A DNA stretch of 64,000 nucleotides from Deltaproteobacteria bacterium (GCA_029555025.1 JAKPTZ010000064.1:1-64000), one strand, 5' to 3'; shown: positions 43,521 to 53,105, numbered from the stretch's first letter. Made by a program: numbers and translations. Notes: generated by a model from the letters alone, not told the origin.

Positions 43521-46500
43521 TCAACCCCCGAAACGATGGAAAGATGCAAGCAGATGACGACGCTGCAGGAATCTTGTCACCGGCCGGTACCAGTTCCATG
43601 ACACCCGATAACGATCCCCGACAGGTTCAAACCATCCCCTGGCGGTGCCATATCGAAGAAGATCAAGAACACGGCCTTGCGACCTTGTCGATGCCTTCAC
43701 AACATCATCGACCGCTGCTGGCTCAAGCTGGATAATGGCACGAACAACGAACACATCCTCGTCGGACAATCGTTCCAGTTCACGAACATCAGGAACCTGG
43801 AATGGCCGAACAAACACCTTTCCGTCAAGCCCCGCCCCAAGCTGGCGGCGCCAGACGTCAAGAGCCACGCCGGGGTTCCCGTCCGCATAGTCCCAAAGCA
43901 TCCTGAAATAACCCCTGGCAACCCTGGACACGGCTTCCTCACGATCGATACTGTCGCCATCACGTATCGGGCGATCGATTACGGCCTCGAATGATGGTTC
44001 CATGTGAACCTGGGCGCTTCTTGCCCTCAAAAGCGCGATGATTTCCTCTTCCCGCCACGGTTCGATCCGGACGACTTCGTCAAACACAGGGTACGCGCCC
44101 CTCGACCTTTCAAAGAACTGCCAGATCACCTCGTTGAAGACCAGAATCCACGTTGTTCGCTCACTGTGACGACGCGCAATCCCAGCGAATTTGTCAAAGC
44201 CATCCAATCCACCCATGACCGGAAGCACCAGACGATTAGCGTGGTCGATAAGGATTGCGGAATCATCGCCCCTTGACTCGGCCGCAACCGCGCAGTCCTG
44301 GATTGATGCCGCCGGATCCAGGCCCAATGCGACGGCAAGAGTCGCCCGAAGCCCTTCGATTCCATCGACGGGGCATTCAACCAGCGTTGATAAAGGATGG
44401 CCATCCCTGATGCGCTGCAGAAGCCGGGACTTCCCCGCGCCTCGCTCTCCGACAATGGCAAGCAAACCGCCGCCCCTTAACTCGATTTTTTTTTACGATT
44501 TCCATGACCCTGGCATAGGATGCCCCGGAAATCAGAGTCCCGGAAGACCGATCAGGTCCAAGTCGATCAAACACGTCTGGATCAATCGGCATCAACACAG
44601 TACCGGATTCCTGGTCGCCGGCCATCCGATCCATGCCACGCCTGAAAAACCATGCGTGGGCCCGACGTGCCAGGTCAAATCCTGTGATCCAGCCGCGAAT
44701 TATCCAGTAAGCACCCGAAATAAAAAGATAAATACCACCAGAAACCGCGGCAGGGAAACTCTTCCATCCCTTTCGCCGTTGCGCGACCCAATCCTGGAAT
44801 GAAGTCCGTCGCCTTGATGCCTGAATCCGGTCGAAAATGACGTCGCGCCACCATCGAATGATCACCAGGATCACGGGGATGACCGAGAACCAGCAAACCC
44901 AGATTACCCAGCGATAAATGGTGCCCTTGCCCACAAGTTGCGAGCCGATGGTCAGAATCAGTCCAAGGATAACAGTCGTGTAACCGGCCAGTTTCAAGGA
45001 TCTCAGACGTATTGCATCGGTCGCGGCGGTGCCACCCGATCCGGATCTCGAAACGGTCGGCCATGCGACAAGTGCGTCGATTGCCCCGATAACGAAGGCG
45101 CCGCACAGCGTCCAGACGAACACGGTCTTCAGGATGACCACTTCCAGGCGGGTCCTGACGACCGGGGGAAGCACCCACACAAGAACCAGAATGAATGCGA
45201 GCCACTCGATCGGTCTTCGGGCACGCGCCACGAACACAACCAGTCGATGGATCGCGCTGACCTGCGGAATCCTTGCGGCCCTGTCCCGCTGAACAATCCG
45301 TTCAATCCACGCATCGAAAAGTTCTGGACTGCGGCGGCGCCACCACCAGAACAGCAGAATCAGTCCCAGCAACTTAACGGCCGAAGTGCCGGTTGCAAGC
45401 AGGGAATCGGAACGATCAACGCTTCCGTCAGCCAGAGTGATGAACCATGCCGCGGTCGCTGCCAGGTGATACCGAAGAACCAGGGTTACCTGGCGCAACT
45501 CTGCCACCGCCTGATCGAGGCCGGCCCTGGTGAAACCGGTTATCTCGGCGCGACGCTTTTCGGAAAGGATCGACAAAAGCGCCAGGCGGTCGGCATTCAG
45601 CGCCCTGACTTCCTCGTAAAGCTGGGCGGCCCTCTTCTGCCGGTATTCCTGCTCGTCCGATGCAAGCTCGACGGCTGTCTGGACAACCTTCCTGCGGGCT
45701 TGCTCGAGCGTGCTGGTATCGACGCCCGGCGGAACATCCTGAATGATGGAAGAGCCAATTGACGGGACGGCGCTGTCTGCGGTCAGTTCGCGCAACGCGT
45801 CGGCCAGTTCGTCCCGGGATGAGCGCAGAAAGGAACGAAGATCATCATAAAGCGCGTCGGCCGACTTCGCGTCCGGGGCCTTCAGTTCCCGCAGTTCGCG
45901 AACAAGACGCCTGAAACCCGGCACCTGTTCCAGGCGCAGATCCAGAATTTCCAGCCGACCGGCGAGTTCCTTTCGAAATTTCGCCTGGCGTGCCGAAATG
46001 ATCTCAAGTTCATCGAATTCAGCCGATACGGCCCTCTGTGCTTCCACGCGGGCCAGTGCGGCCGCCTCGGCGGCCTTCTGCCGCAGGACCTCGACCGCCT
46101 GGGCTTCCGGGTCGGGGCGTACCTGGATCATTTCATCAACGGCGGCCGACGCGCGATCGATGACATCCCGCATATCCCTGCCGGTTACGCCGGCGGAATC
46201 GGACTCGACCGCCACACCTGGGTCGCCGCCCGGAAGCGCATCGCCCGCTGCTTCATTCGCGGCGTCGGGAGCCCGGACATCCCTGGATGAAGCGTCATCA
46301 TCGGACGAATCCAGATCCGATCGGGTTTGAATCACATCGGCCGACCGACCCGAAGCATCATCCGCGAGCACAGGCGGGGCAGTTAAAACGATGCCAATGC
46401 AAACCAGGCACGCAACCAGGCGCTGTCCCGCAATGAAGCCGTGGATGGATGCGCCGTGCCTGCCCGTCATCAGTAGCTCGGTAAGCATTATCGGCCCCAT
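43521..46500 (-). CDS. Membrane coiled-coil NTPase, split by a frameshift at an A9 tract
   Basis: Reading from 46500, the upstream frame runs 707 residues and stops at 44377. At the A9 tract (44486-44494) deletion of one A joins it to a second frame ending at 43521, giving 992 residues that read VMEIVKKIELRGGGLLAIVGERGAGKS. The N terminus is a signal peptide (FIAGQRLVACLVCIGIVLTAPPVLA). Then come a long coiled coil (residues about 90-340), several membrane helices, and after the tract an AAA/STAND-like domain with Walker A GERGAGKS, Walker B-like SAILIDHANR, sensor WILVFNEVIW and a winged-helix end. No known family was recognised. The start at 46500 has AGGG nearby; ATGs at 46488 and 46470 are alternatives. 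Whether the tract is slippage or a sequencing error cannot be decided from the sequence. Confidence 0.6.
44486..44494 (-). other. A9 homopolymer at the frameshift
   Basis: Nine T residues on the given strand (A9 in the coding sense) sit exactly where the two halves of the NTPase gene change frame. Eight A would give one continuous frame. Confidence 0.85.
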
Positions 46501-46746
46501 GTACACCCTGATTATCACGGATGCCCAAGTCTGACCCACCTCGCGCGCGTAGTAAACAGAATTTACATACTTCGCGGATTTGACGCATGAACGTGCTGCG
46601 GTCTCAACCTTTGAACACACCGGAATCCCGCAGTTATGATTGGACGTCCGATCCGGCGACCTGGACGGCGCTATAATCCGACGAATATGGGGCGGTTCGA
46701 CGACGCGTTGTCGTCGTATTCCGAATCCAATGACCTGGAGACAACG

Positions 46747-48243
46747 GTGACAAAGACCGAAACCGAATCCGAACGACGCGAACGACGACTTGCCGCCGAG
46801 CACGCCGTCTGGCGAATCCTGGCTTCGGCCGACCGTCTCGAAGGCGTTGTACCATCGATTCTGAAGGAAGTATGCCGCGCCGGGGCCTGGGCGCTTGGTG
46901 AACTGTGGACCCCAGGGGACGACGGACAGATCCTGCACCTTACCGACGTCTGGAACGATACGCTTTTCGACCTGGATAGATTTGTCGAAGTGTCGTGGGT
47001 CACGACATTTCAGTCGGGGATCGGCTTGCCGGGACGCGTGCTCGAAACCGGCGCCCCGACCTGGATTCCGGACGTGGCCGCCGACCCCAACTTCCCCCGA
47101 CTGAAACTCGCAGATGAAGCCGGCCTTCACGCGGCCTTTGGGTTCCCGATCAGGATACACGGCCAGGTCATCGGCGTAATGACGTTTTACAGCCCCGACT
47201 TTCGACAGCCTGATCCCGAACTCCTTGAAAGCCTTGATGTGATCGGGGGCCAAATCGGCCATTTCATTGAAAGGGCCAGAACCTTCCAGGCGCTTGCCGA
47301 AAGCGAGGCCAGGTGGCAGCGCATCCTTTCAGGCGCTCCGTTCGGGATTTTCCACTCGACGCTTGACGGCAAGCTGCTGGACGTGAACCCGGCCTTCGCC
47401 ACGATGCTTGGCTTTGAATCGCCGGAGGAAGCAATATCCGCCGTGAACCGAACCTCGATTCCCCAGGCTCTGTACGTGGTTCAGGCAGAGCGGGACGATT
47501 TCCTGCGCCGGCTGCGTGAACAGCCGGGAAGCTGGGTCTCTGCCGAGGTCCAGGGCCGCCGCACCGATGGAACGACCGTAATCGGTGAACTCCATGTCAA
47601 ATGGCTCTATGAATACTTCGGCCACAGCCCGGCAATGGAAGGCTTCGTCACCGACATCACGGAACGCAAGCGGATGGAGCGGGAACTGCGATCAGCACTG
47701 GATCGCGTGCGGGAACTGACCTTGCGGGATCACCTGACCGGCCTTCACAACAGGCGCCATCTGGAAGACCGCCTGGCAATCGAAATCGCGGCGGCCCGCA
47801 GAACGGGCGACGACATCTCGGTCATCATGTTCGATATCGATTTCTTCAAGAAAATCAACGATACGCACGGCCACCAGATCGGGGACGTCGCGCTTCAGGC
47901 CCTGGCCGTCACGCTTGCCGCCGACGTCAGGCCGGAGGATGTTCTTGCAAGGTATGGCGGCGAGGAATTCGTGCTCCTTCTGCGGCAGACAGGCCCCCGG
48001 GAAGCCTGGGAGGCCGCGGAACGATTGCGACGGATGGTCATGACACGACCGATCGCCGTGCCTTTCGGTGAAATCAGGATGACCATAAGCTGCGGCGTGG
48101 CATCCATGTCGGAATGCGGTGCCCGGGATCAGGACAGCCTCATGCATGCGGCCGATCAGCGCCTTTACCAGGCCAAGGCTCAGGGACGGAACAGAACCAG
48201 CGGCGCCGGGGTGCTTGAAGACATTCCGGACTTCGTTCTGTAG
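46747..48243 (+). CDS. GAF-PAS-GGDEF diguanylate cyclase
   Basis: A 498-residue soluble signalling enzyme. Residues about 30-180 are a GAF domain (SILKEVCRAGAWALGELW, GIGLPGRVLETGAPTWIPDV, AFGFPIRIHGQVIGVMTFYS), followed by a PAS domain (RWQRILSGAPFGIFHSTLDGKLLDVNPAF) and a GGDEF domain with DHLTGLHNRRHLEDRL and the active-site GGEEF. The RPED before VLARY-GGEEF is the inhibitory I-site, so it should make c-di-GMP and be product-inhibited. The GTG at 46747 has GGAG six bases upstream; an ATG at 46687 is an alternative. TATAAT at 46672 may be the -10 box. It is divergent from the NTPase gene. Confidence 0.92.
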   Translation: MTKTETESERRERRLAAEHAVWRILASADRLEGVVPSILKEVCRAGAWALGELWTPGDDGQILHLTDVWNDTLFDLDRFVEVSWVTTFQSGIGLPGRVLETGAPTWIPDVAADPNFPRLKLADEAGLHAAFGFPIRIHGQVIGVMTFYSPDFRQPDPELLESLDVIGGQIGHFIERARTFQALAESEARWQRILSGAPFGIFHSTLDGKLLDVNPAFATMLGFESPEEAISAVNRTSIPQALYVVQAERDDFLRRLREQPGSWVSAEVQGRRTDGTTVIGELHVKWLYEYFGHSPAMEGFVTDITERKRMERELRSALDRVRELTLRDHLTGLHNRRHLEDRLAIEIAAARRTGDDISVIMFDIDFFKKINDTHGHQIGDVALQALAVTLAADVRPEDVLARYGGEEFVLLLRQTGPREAWEAAERLRRMVMTRPIAVPFGEIRMTISCGVASMSECGARDQDSLMHAADQRLYQAKAQGRNRTSGAGVLEDIPDFVL

Positions 48244-48310
48244 TCCGTTCCATGCGTGGTTTGTGCCATGAGCCGTCCACGCCACTCTTCTGCGTGCGGA
48301 TCCCCGCGAA

Positions 48311-49759
48311 TCAGGACTTCCACTCAAGCAGTCGGCGCTCGCCCTGCAAGGCACGGATACCGGTAACGTCCTGGCTGACCTCCAGGCATCCGCGGTAGGT
48401 GCCGGCCTTGTCACGAAGCGCGAAATAACGGATGTGGATGAATCTGGGCCCAAGCTGCAGCCAGAACTCGGCCACGCTCTGCCGGCCCGCGCGGAACGAA
48501 TCGAGAATGTCCTGAACCACGTTCAGGCTCTTCGGCGGATGGCAAAACTGAACCTTGCGGCCGATAACGGCCGGACTACGCGGGAAGATCCGGTCGGGGC
48601 CCTCGCTGTAAAACCTGACGGTGTCGGCTTCGTCCACGAAGGACACGTCCACCGGGAGGTTGCACAGGATCAGGTTAAGCTGTTCCATGTCGATGTCGCC
48701 GGTCATCAGGCCCGCAAGCCCTGACAATCGAACCTGGGCGGGAGCCGCAACGTGTCGCTTCGCGGGGAAAGGCGCGGCGGGAGTCGCAAGGACGTAACCG
48801 AGTTCGTCCTCGCCGTGCCGGACTTCCGCCCATTCATCGTCGGTGAACGTCTGCATGGCCATCGGGAAAAGAATCTTTTCTTCCTTGTAGATCATCTCGA
48901 CGATGTCGCGGGCCAGGGCCGGTGCGTCGGCCGCGAATGTAGCGGCATCCCCGGCGACGGCGGCCGCGCGAACCTTTTTCATGGCGGCCCGAATCTGGTC
49001 ATGGACGCCCCACATGACCTGTGACGGCCCCATCACCTTGTATCGTTCAAGCAGTGGGAAAAGCTGATTTTCCTTGCGCTGGTAGTGGTTTTCCAGTCCG
49101 GCCAGCCCGTCCAGGATCCCGATTGCCGAAGAAAGCGCGGCTGCGGCATTCCCTGATCCCGAAACCTGACGGGCAATCTCGCCAAGCCGATTCGCAAGGG
49201 TCGAAATTACCTTGTTGGCGGCCATGTATGTATCCACGGGATGGCCGGGAGGGGCCTGCAGTTCGGCATGACCGTCCAGTGCCTCTCGGAAGGCGCCCAC
49301 GTGCACATCGCACAGACGCTGCACCTCGGAAACGGGAAGTCCACCACGAATCAGTTCTTCCTCCATGGCGGCGATCTCGGTCGCCTCCACGTCCTCGACA
49401 GCGGCGGCGAACTTCTGGCGCGCGGCTTCCAGATCGCCACCCGCGTGGAGGTCGGAAATAACCTCCTTCAGCGCGGCCAGCCTGGATTCGCGTGTCTGGG
49501 CGGGGGCCGTCGACTCGCCTATTTCAGGGAACGCGCCGGTGTGGCGGGCTATCTCGGCGGCGATGGCGGCGACCAGGGCGTCAAGATCGATATTTGCAAT
49601 CCCGGCGGCGGTGCGCACGGTCGCAATGCGACCGATGGTGGCACGGGTCATCTTGTTGCGCAGCATTTCAAACTTCGACTCGTAGGATGCCAGGAAATCC
49701 TCAAGGAACGGATAGGCGTTCAACAGGTCGTTAATCTTCGTGTCGGCTGAAAACTTCAT
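48311..49759 (-). CDS. DUF438/hemerythrin-like PAS sensor protein
   Basis: A 482-residue cytoplasmic protein. The N terminus (FSADTKINDLLNAYPFLEDFLASYESKF) is DUF1858-like, followed by a DUF438 region. A hemerythrin-like His/Glu cage follows (HPVDTY, HYQRKENQLFP, MWGVHDQIRAAM, EEKILFPMAM), then a PAS domain (VDVSFVDEADTVRFYSEG to YRGCLEVSQDVTGIR). Di-iron cages of this sort sense or scavenge O2 or NO. ATG at 49759 has GGAG seven bases upstream. Promoter-proximal 13-bp repeats lie in the divergent gap to the cupin gene. Confidence 0.88.
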   Translation of the reverse strand: MKFSADTKINDLLNAYPFLEDFLASYESKFEMLRNKMTRATIGRIATVRTAAGIANIDLDALVAAIAAEIARHTGAFPEIGESTAPAQTRESRLAALKEVISDLHAGGDLEAARQKFAAAVEDVEATEIAAMEEELIRGGLPVSEVQRLCDVHVGAFREALDGHAELQAPPGHPVDTYMAANKVISTLANRLGEIARQVSGSGNAAAALSSAIGILDGLAGLENHYQRKENQLFPLLERYKVMGPSQVMWGVHDQIRAAMKKVRAAAVAGDAATFAADAPALARDIVEMIYKEEKILFPMAMQTFTDDEWAEVRHGEDELGYVLATPAAPFPAKRHVAAPAQVRLSGLAGLMTGDIDMEQLNLILCNLPVDVSFVDEADTVRFYSEGPDRIFPRSPAVIGRKVQFCHPPKSLNVVQDILDSFRAGRQSVAEFWLQLGPRFIHIRYFALRDKAGTYRGCLEVSQDVTGIRALQGERRLLEWKS

Positions 49760-49792
49760 CTGCATACTCCGCATAAGCCGCGTCCATTATCA

Positions 49793-49805
49793 GACAACTT
49801 TTGTC
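49793..49805. promoter_or_regulatory. 13-bp inverted repeat, copy 1 (GACA-N5-TGTC)
   Basis: GACAACTTTTGTC lies 34 bases before the DUF438-protein start. It shares GACA-N5-TGTC followed by CG with a second copy 72 bases away, a candidate operator for a dimeric regulator. Confidence 0.6.
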
Positions 49806-49864
49806 CGAGTTCAAGAGGGCGCAGCGATTAAACTGCCGAATCGGGATGTTTGCGGGCAATTGAT

Positions 49865-49877
49865 GACATAATGTGTC
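49865..49877. promoter_or_regulatory. 13-bp inverted repeat, copy 2 (GACA-N5-TGTC)
   Basis: GACATAATGTGTC lies 67 bases before the cupin gene start and matches copy 1 in both half-sites and in the following CG. Confidence 0.6.
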
Positions 49878-49943
49878 CGAATATGCAACACTCCGTGGTG
49901 ACGTCATTTTGCGACGTGTGAGCAACTGTTTTGGAGAGTTTAT

Positions 49944-50297
49944 ATGAAAAAGGCCCTCGAACCCGGCATGCCGGCAGCAAGCGCGATCGAAATCGGTGCC
50001 CTGGTTGAATATCAGCAGGATTCCATCGTCAGCAGGACTCTGGTCAAGCACAACGGCGGCACACTGACCCTGTTCGCCTTCGATGAAGGGCAGGCACTTT
50101 CGGAACACACCGCACCGTTCAACGCCATCGTCCAGGTGCTTGATGGAACGGTTGAACTGGTGATCGGCGGCAAGCCGGTTTCAGCGGTGGCGGGCCAGAC
50201 CGTCCTGATGCCGGCGAACATCCCGCACGCTGTCAATGCCATCAAGCCGTTCAAGATGCTTTTGACCATGATCCGGGATGTGCAGACGACTGCCTGA
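49944..50297 (+). CDS. Small cupin-domain protein
   Basis: A 117-residue single-domain cupin. SEHTAPFNAIVQVLDGTVELVIGGKPVSAVAGQTVLMPANIPHAV shows the two cupin motifs with H and P-x-x-x-PH in the second. GGAG lies upstream of the ATG. Such small cupins are often found with nitrosative or oxygen-stress genes; the ligand is unknown. It heads an operon with the YgbA-type gene 23 bases downstream. Confidence 0.88.
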   Translation: MKKALEPGMPAASAIEIGALVEYQQDSIVSRTLVKHNGGTLTLFAFDEGQALSEHTAPFNAIVQVLDGTVELVIGGKPVSAVAGQTVLMPANIPHAVNAIKPFKMLLTMIRDVQTTA

Positions 50298-50320
50298 AAC
50301 CAGACGGGGCGACTACCTTA

Positions 50321-50644
50321 ATGCAGGCGACCAGGGGATTGCGGGAATCCAGAACGGTTCTTGCCATGATTCGAATCTTCTGCCGCGGTTGCCACGGAAC
50401 CGACGGTCGCAACCTGTGCGGGAATTGCGACGAGCTTTTCCGTTATGTCCAGGCTCGCATCGAAAAGTGCAGGTATGACGTCGACAAACCGACGTGCCTG
50501 AACTGCAGGGTCCACTGCTTCAAACCGGCAATGCGTGAACAGATACGGCTGGTCATGAGATACGCCGGCCCCCGGATGCCGTTGCGTCACCCGTATCTTA
50601 CGCTGATGCACATCCTGGACTGTCGCCGGAAGCCGCCGCCTTGA
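50321..50644 (+). CDS. YgbA-type nitrous/nitric-oxide-responsive protein
   Basis: A 107-residue Cys-rich protein matching the YgbA_NO family: RESRTVLAMIRIFCRGCHGTDGRNLCGNCDEL, the middle CRYDVDKPTCLNCRVHCFKP, and MRYAGPRMPLRHPYLTLMHILD. In enterobacteria the promoter of ygbA is NO-induced through NsrR; the protein's function is not settled. Its place behind the cupin gene, divergent from the hemerythrin-like gene, supports a nitrosative-stress group here. Confidence 0.9.
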   Translation: MQATRGLRESRTVLAMIRIFCRGCHGTDGRNLCGNCDELFRYVQARIEKCRYDVDKPTCLNCRVHCFKPAMREQIRLVMRYAGPRMPLRHPYLTLMHILDCRRKPPP

Positions 50645-50715
50645 ACGAATCGACATTTCGGGTATAATCCCCGGCCGCAAGCCGGGTAACTTCCCCGACC
50701 CGGTCGAGGTTCCTG

Positions 50716-51573
50716 ATGAACAAGACTTTCCTGAGGGACAATCTCAAACGCATCCTGCTTGTCCTGCTGGGTTCCTTCCTGGCGGCCCTTGGCGTTCAGC
50801 TTTTCCTGGTTCCGATACACCTGCTTACAGCCGGCATCGCCGGCTTCGCGCTGCTTCTTTCTTACGTAACTCCGATTCCGGCCGGCCTTGGACTGTTCAT
50901 CCTTAACGTCCCGATCTTCCTTTTCTGCATGAAATACCTGGAGAAGGAGTTTCTTGTCTGGAGCATCGTCGGCATGATCACGCTTTCCGCGTCATTCGCG
51001 CTGACGGCGCCGCTTGCGGATCTTCATCCGGTCAAGGACATGTACCTGAACCTGATTGCCGGCGCCGTGGTGTCCGGGTTCGGCTGCGGGCTGGTATTCA
51101 GGGCCCGGGCGTCCCAGGGCGGCACCGACGTCATCGCGGCCGCGGTTCGCAAGATCAGCTCGGTCAGGATTGGATACCTTCTGTTCGTTCTGAACGCGTC
51201 GGTGGTCGTGATCCTGGCGATCATGTACGGGCTTGAACCTGCGCTGGCAACCATCGTCGTAATCGCCATCGAGTCCGTCGTCATCGAACGGACGATTATC
51301 GGCGTGGACGGGAACAAAGCGCTGATGATCATCACCAGGAAACCTGACGAAATCGCGGCCGAACTGATGAAGCGAGTCGACCGTGGCGTTACAATCATTG
51401 AGGCCAGCGGGGCATACACCCACGAAAGGCGGCCGATCGTGCTTTGCATTCTTCGTACCCGCCAGCTTGCCCTTGCCACCAAGATAGTCCGCGACATCGA
51501 CCCGGAATCATTCACGTATGTCCACGACGTCACCGAGGTTATCGGCCACGGCTTCAAGGCGTCGCCGATTTAG
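50716..51573 (+). CDS. YitT family membrane protein
   Basis: A 285-residue protein with five to six membrane helices (RILLVLLGSFLAALGVQLFLVPIHLLTAGIAGFALLLSY to VSGFGCGLVFRARASQGGTDVIAAAV) and a C-terminal DUF2179 domain (KALMIITRKPDEIAAELMKRVDRGVTIIEASGAYT). The family is widespread and its transport role is unproven. GAGG lies six bases before the ATG. Confidence 0.9.
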   Translation: MNKTFLRDNLKRILLVLLGSFLAALGVQLFLVPIHLLTAGIAGFALLLSYVTPIPAGLGLFILNVPIFLFCMKYLEKEFLVWSIVGMITLSASFALTAPLADLHPVKDMYLNLIAGAVVSGFGCGLVFRARASQGGTDVIAAAVRKISSVRIGYLLFVLNASVVVILAIMYGLEPALATIVVIAIESVVIERTIIGVDGNKALMIITRKPDEIAAELMKRVDRGVTIIEASGAYTHERRPIVLCILRTRQLALATKIVRDIDPESFTYVHDVTEVIGHGFKASPI

Positions 51574-51585
51574 TGACGAACGCGA

Positions 51586-52281
51586 CTAGAGAATCCTGAA
51601 GAGATAGACAAGACAGTAGTACCCACCGATCAGAAGGAACACGGACGCAGTCAGTCGGCGCATCCATATTTCGATGATGGTCATTGCGTTGAATGCCTTT
51701 GAAAGGCGGTTAGCTGCGAAGGCCAGGATCACGGAAAAGACGATTACGGGCAGCGCCGTACCGATTCCATAGACGGCCGGCATCATCACGGACGACTCAT
51801 GCTTGACGGCCAGGGGCACCAGACTGCCAAAAAAGATTGCTGCCGAAAGCGGACAGAACGTCAACGCGAACACCAGCCCGAGAAGGCCGGCGCCCCAGAT
51901 TCCAAGCTTATCAACCTTTGCTTGAAGTCTGTTGAAGAAGTTTGACCCGCCGCCGGCCCACGGCCACGGTATGAAATCAAGCAGCAGGATGCCGACCAGC
52001 AGCAGGACTGGCCCAAGTACCTGGTTCATGTTGCGCTGAAGGAACATCGATACCGCAGGCGTTGAAAACAGGCTTTTCACGACAACCAGCGCCACGACGA
52101 AATAGGAAAGCATCCGCCCGAGCATGTACAGCAGACCCGACAGCATCACCAGGCCGGGACGATCCACCCGCTTGCCGACGTAGGATATCGCGGCGATATT
52201 GGTCGCCAGGGGACACGGGCTGATCGATGTCATGATGCCCAGCCACAGCGCACTGCCGACCGCAAATAGCATCGAATCCAT
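51586..52281 (-). CDS. arsG: ArsG-like arsenical efflux permease
   Basis: A 231-residue membrane protein with six helices resembling the CcdA/TauE-like transporters called ArsG, opening with SALWLGIMTSISPCPLATNIAAISYVGK and containing FALTFCPLSAAIFFG. ArsG works with ArsE and ArsF to export trivalent organoarsenicals. The start overlaps the arsF stop by one base (TAATG). Its assignment depends on the neighbours arsF and arsE. Confidence 0.88.
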   Translation of the reverse strand: MDSMLFAVGSALWLGIMTSISPCPLATNIAAISYVGKRVDRPGLVMLSGLLYMLGRMLSYFVVALVVVKSLFSTPAVSMFLQRNMNQVLGPVLLLVGILLLDFIPWPWAGGGSNFFNRLQAKVDKLGIWGAGLLGLVFALTFCPLSAAIFFGSLVPLAVKHESSVMMPAVYGIGTALPVIVFSVILAFAANRLSKAFNAMTIIEIWMRRLTASVFLLIGGYYCLVYLFRIL

Positions 52282-52796
52282 TATTCCGCCTTCAGCTTCG
52301 AGAGATATGCGTTGATGCGCTCGGCCACATAGTCCACAAGGAGGGGCGGCTCATGGCCGAAATCCCAGACCTTGCCGCAGTTTTCCCACTCAAGGATCTT
52401 GTCGTCATCGACCTTCGCGACAATCATCGTCCCGAACGAAAGCTGGAATTCCTGGACGAAGTGCTTGTTCTGTTCCTGCTCGAAATTCACTTCGCGGTAT
52501 TCAAGCCTGCCGGAAGCGGTTTCGGCAGGAAACCTTTCAGCAATCGTCCGTTCGATGGTTTCCTGGATTCCAAGGCATGTCCGACAGCGGCGGTCACCGT
52601 GGAAATAATAGGCGACAATCCTTTCACGCTGCAGGACGGGTGCCGGCGCCGAGGCGGGTACCGTGGAGACCTGACCGGAAGATGCCGCGACCGCCGCGTT
52701 CCTGTCGGTCGGGCCGGAACTGCCGCACGAAGCAGCGGAAACCAGGATCAAAGAAAGGAGAGTTGGAACAAAAAACCTGCAAGTCGGATTCTGCAT
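52281..52796 (-). CDS. arsF: ArsF-like lipoprotein
   Basis: A 171-residue lipoprotein with lipobox-like VSAASC. AAGG lies upstream of the ATG at 52796. The mature domain (RIVAYYFHGDRRCRTCLGIQETIERTIAERFP, LEYREVNFEQEQNKHFVQEFQL, KILEWENCGKVWDF) has a CxxC thioredoxin-like pair (CRTC) typical of ArsF proteins. In the described arsEFG system it assists export or reduction of aromatic arsenicals. Confidence 0.88.
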   Translation of the reverse strand: MQNPTCRFFVPTLLSLILVSAASCGSSGPTDRNAAVAASSGQVSTVPASAPAPVLQRERIVAYYFHGDRRCRTCLGIQETIERTIAERFPAETASGRLEYREVNFEQEQNKHFVQEFQLSFGTMIVAKVDDDKILEWENCGKVWDFGHEPPLLVDYVAERINAYLSKLKAE

Positions 52797-52821
52797 GGTG
52801 TTCATCCTTCGCGTAACTGCG

Positions 52822-53070
52822 TCACGCCGTCTTCGCGGCTTCAACGATCCAGGCAACGATTTCAGCCGTCGCCGGAATGCGGCCGGTCGATTTGACCTGA
52901 TCGCCAACCACCAGGGCTGGTGTCATCATCACGCCGTAATCCATGATTTCGTTGATCTTTTCAACCTTCTCGATTCCAACTGAAAGCCCGGATTCAGCAA
53001 TGGCCTTCTCGGCTTCGGCATACAATTTCTTGCACTTCGGACAACCGGTTCCAAGTACTTTTACTGTCAT
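52822..53070 (-). CDS. arsE: Thioredoxin-like small redox protein (ArsE-like)
   Basis: An 82-residue glutaredoxin/thioredoxin-fold protein with VKVLGTGCPKCKKLY (CPKC) near the N terminus and a cis-Pro stretch MTPALVVGDQVKSTGRIPA. Small proteins of this kind (TM0996 type) are found at the head of arsEFG clusters. GGAG lies seven bases upstream of the ATG at 53070; a longer frame upstream lacks homology. Confidence 0.85.
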   Translation of the reverse strand: MTVKVLGTGCPKCKKLYAEAEKAIAESGLSVGIEKVEKINEIMDYGVMMTPALVVGDQVKSTGRIPATAEIVAWIVEAAKTA

Positions 53071-53105
53071 GATCCAACTCCATTGAAAAGCTGACCAACA
53101 AAACG

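Noticed and set aside
46501-47262. N-terminal extension of the NTPase frame
   Set aside because: The open frame continues 254 codons upstream but lies antisense to the GGDEF gene; the signal peptide begins after 46500.
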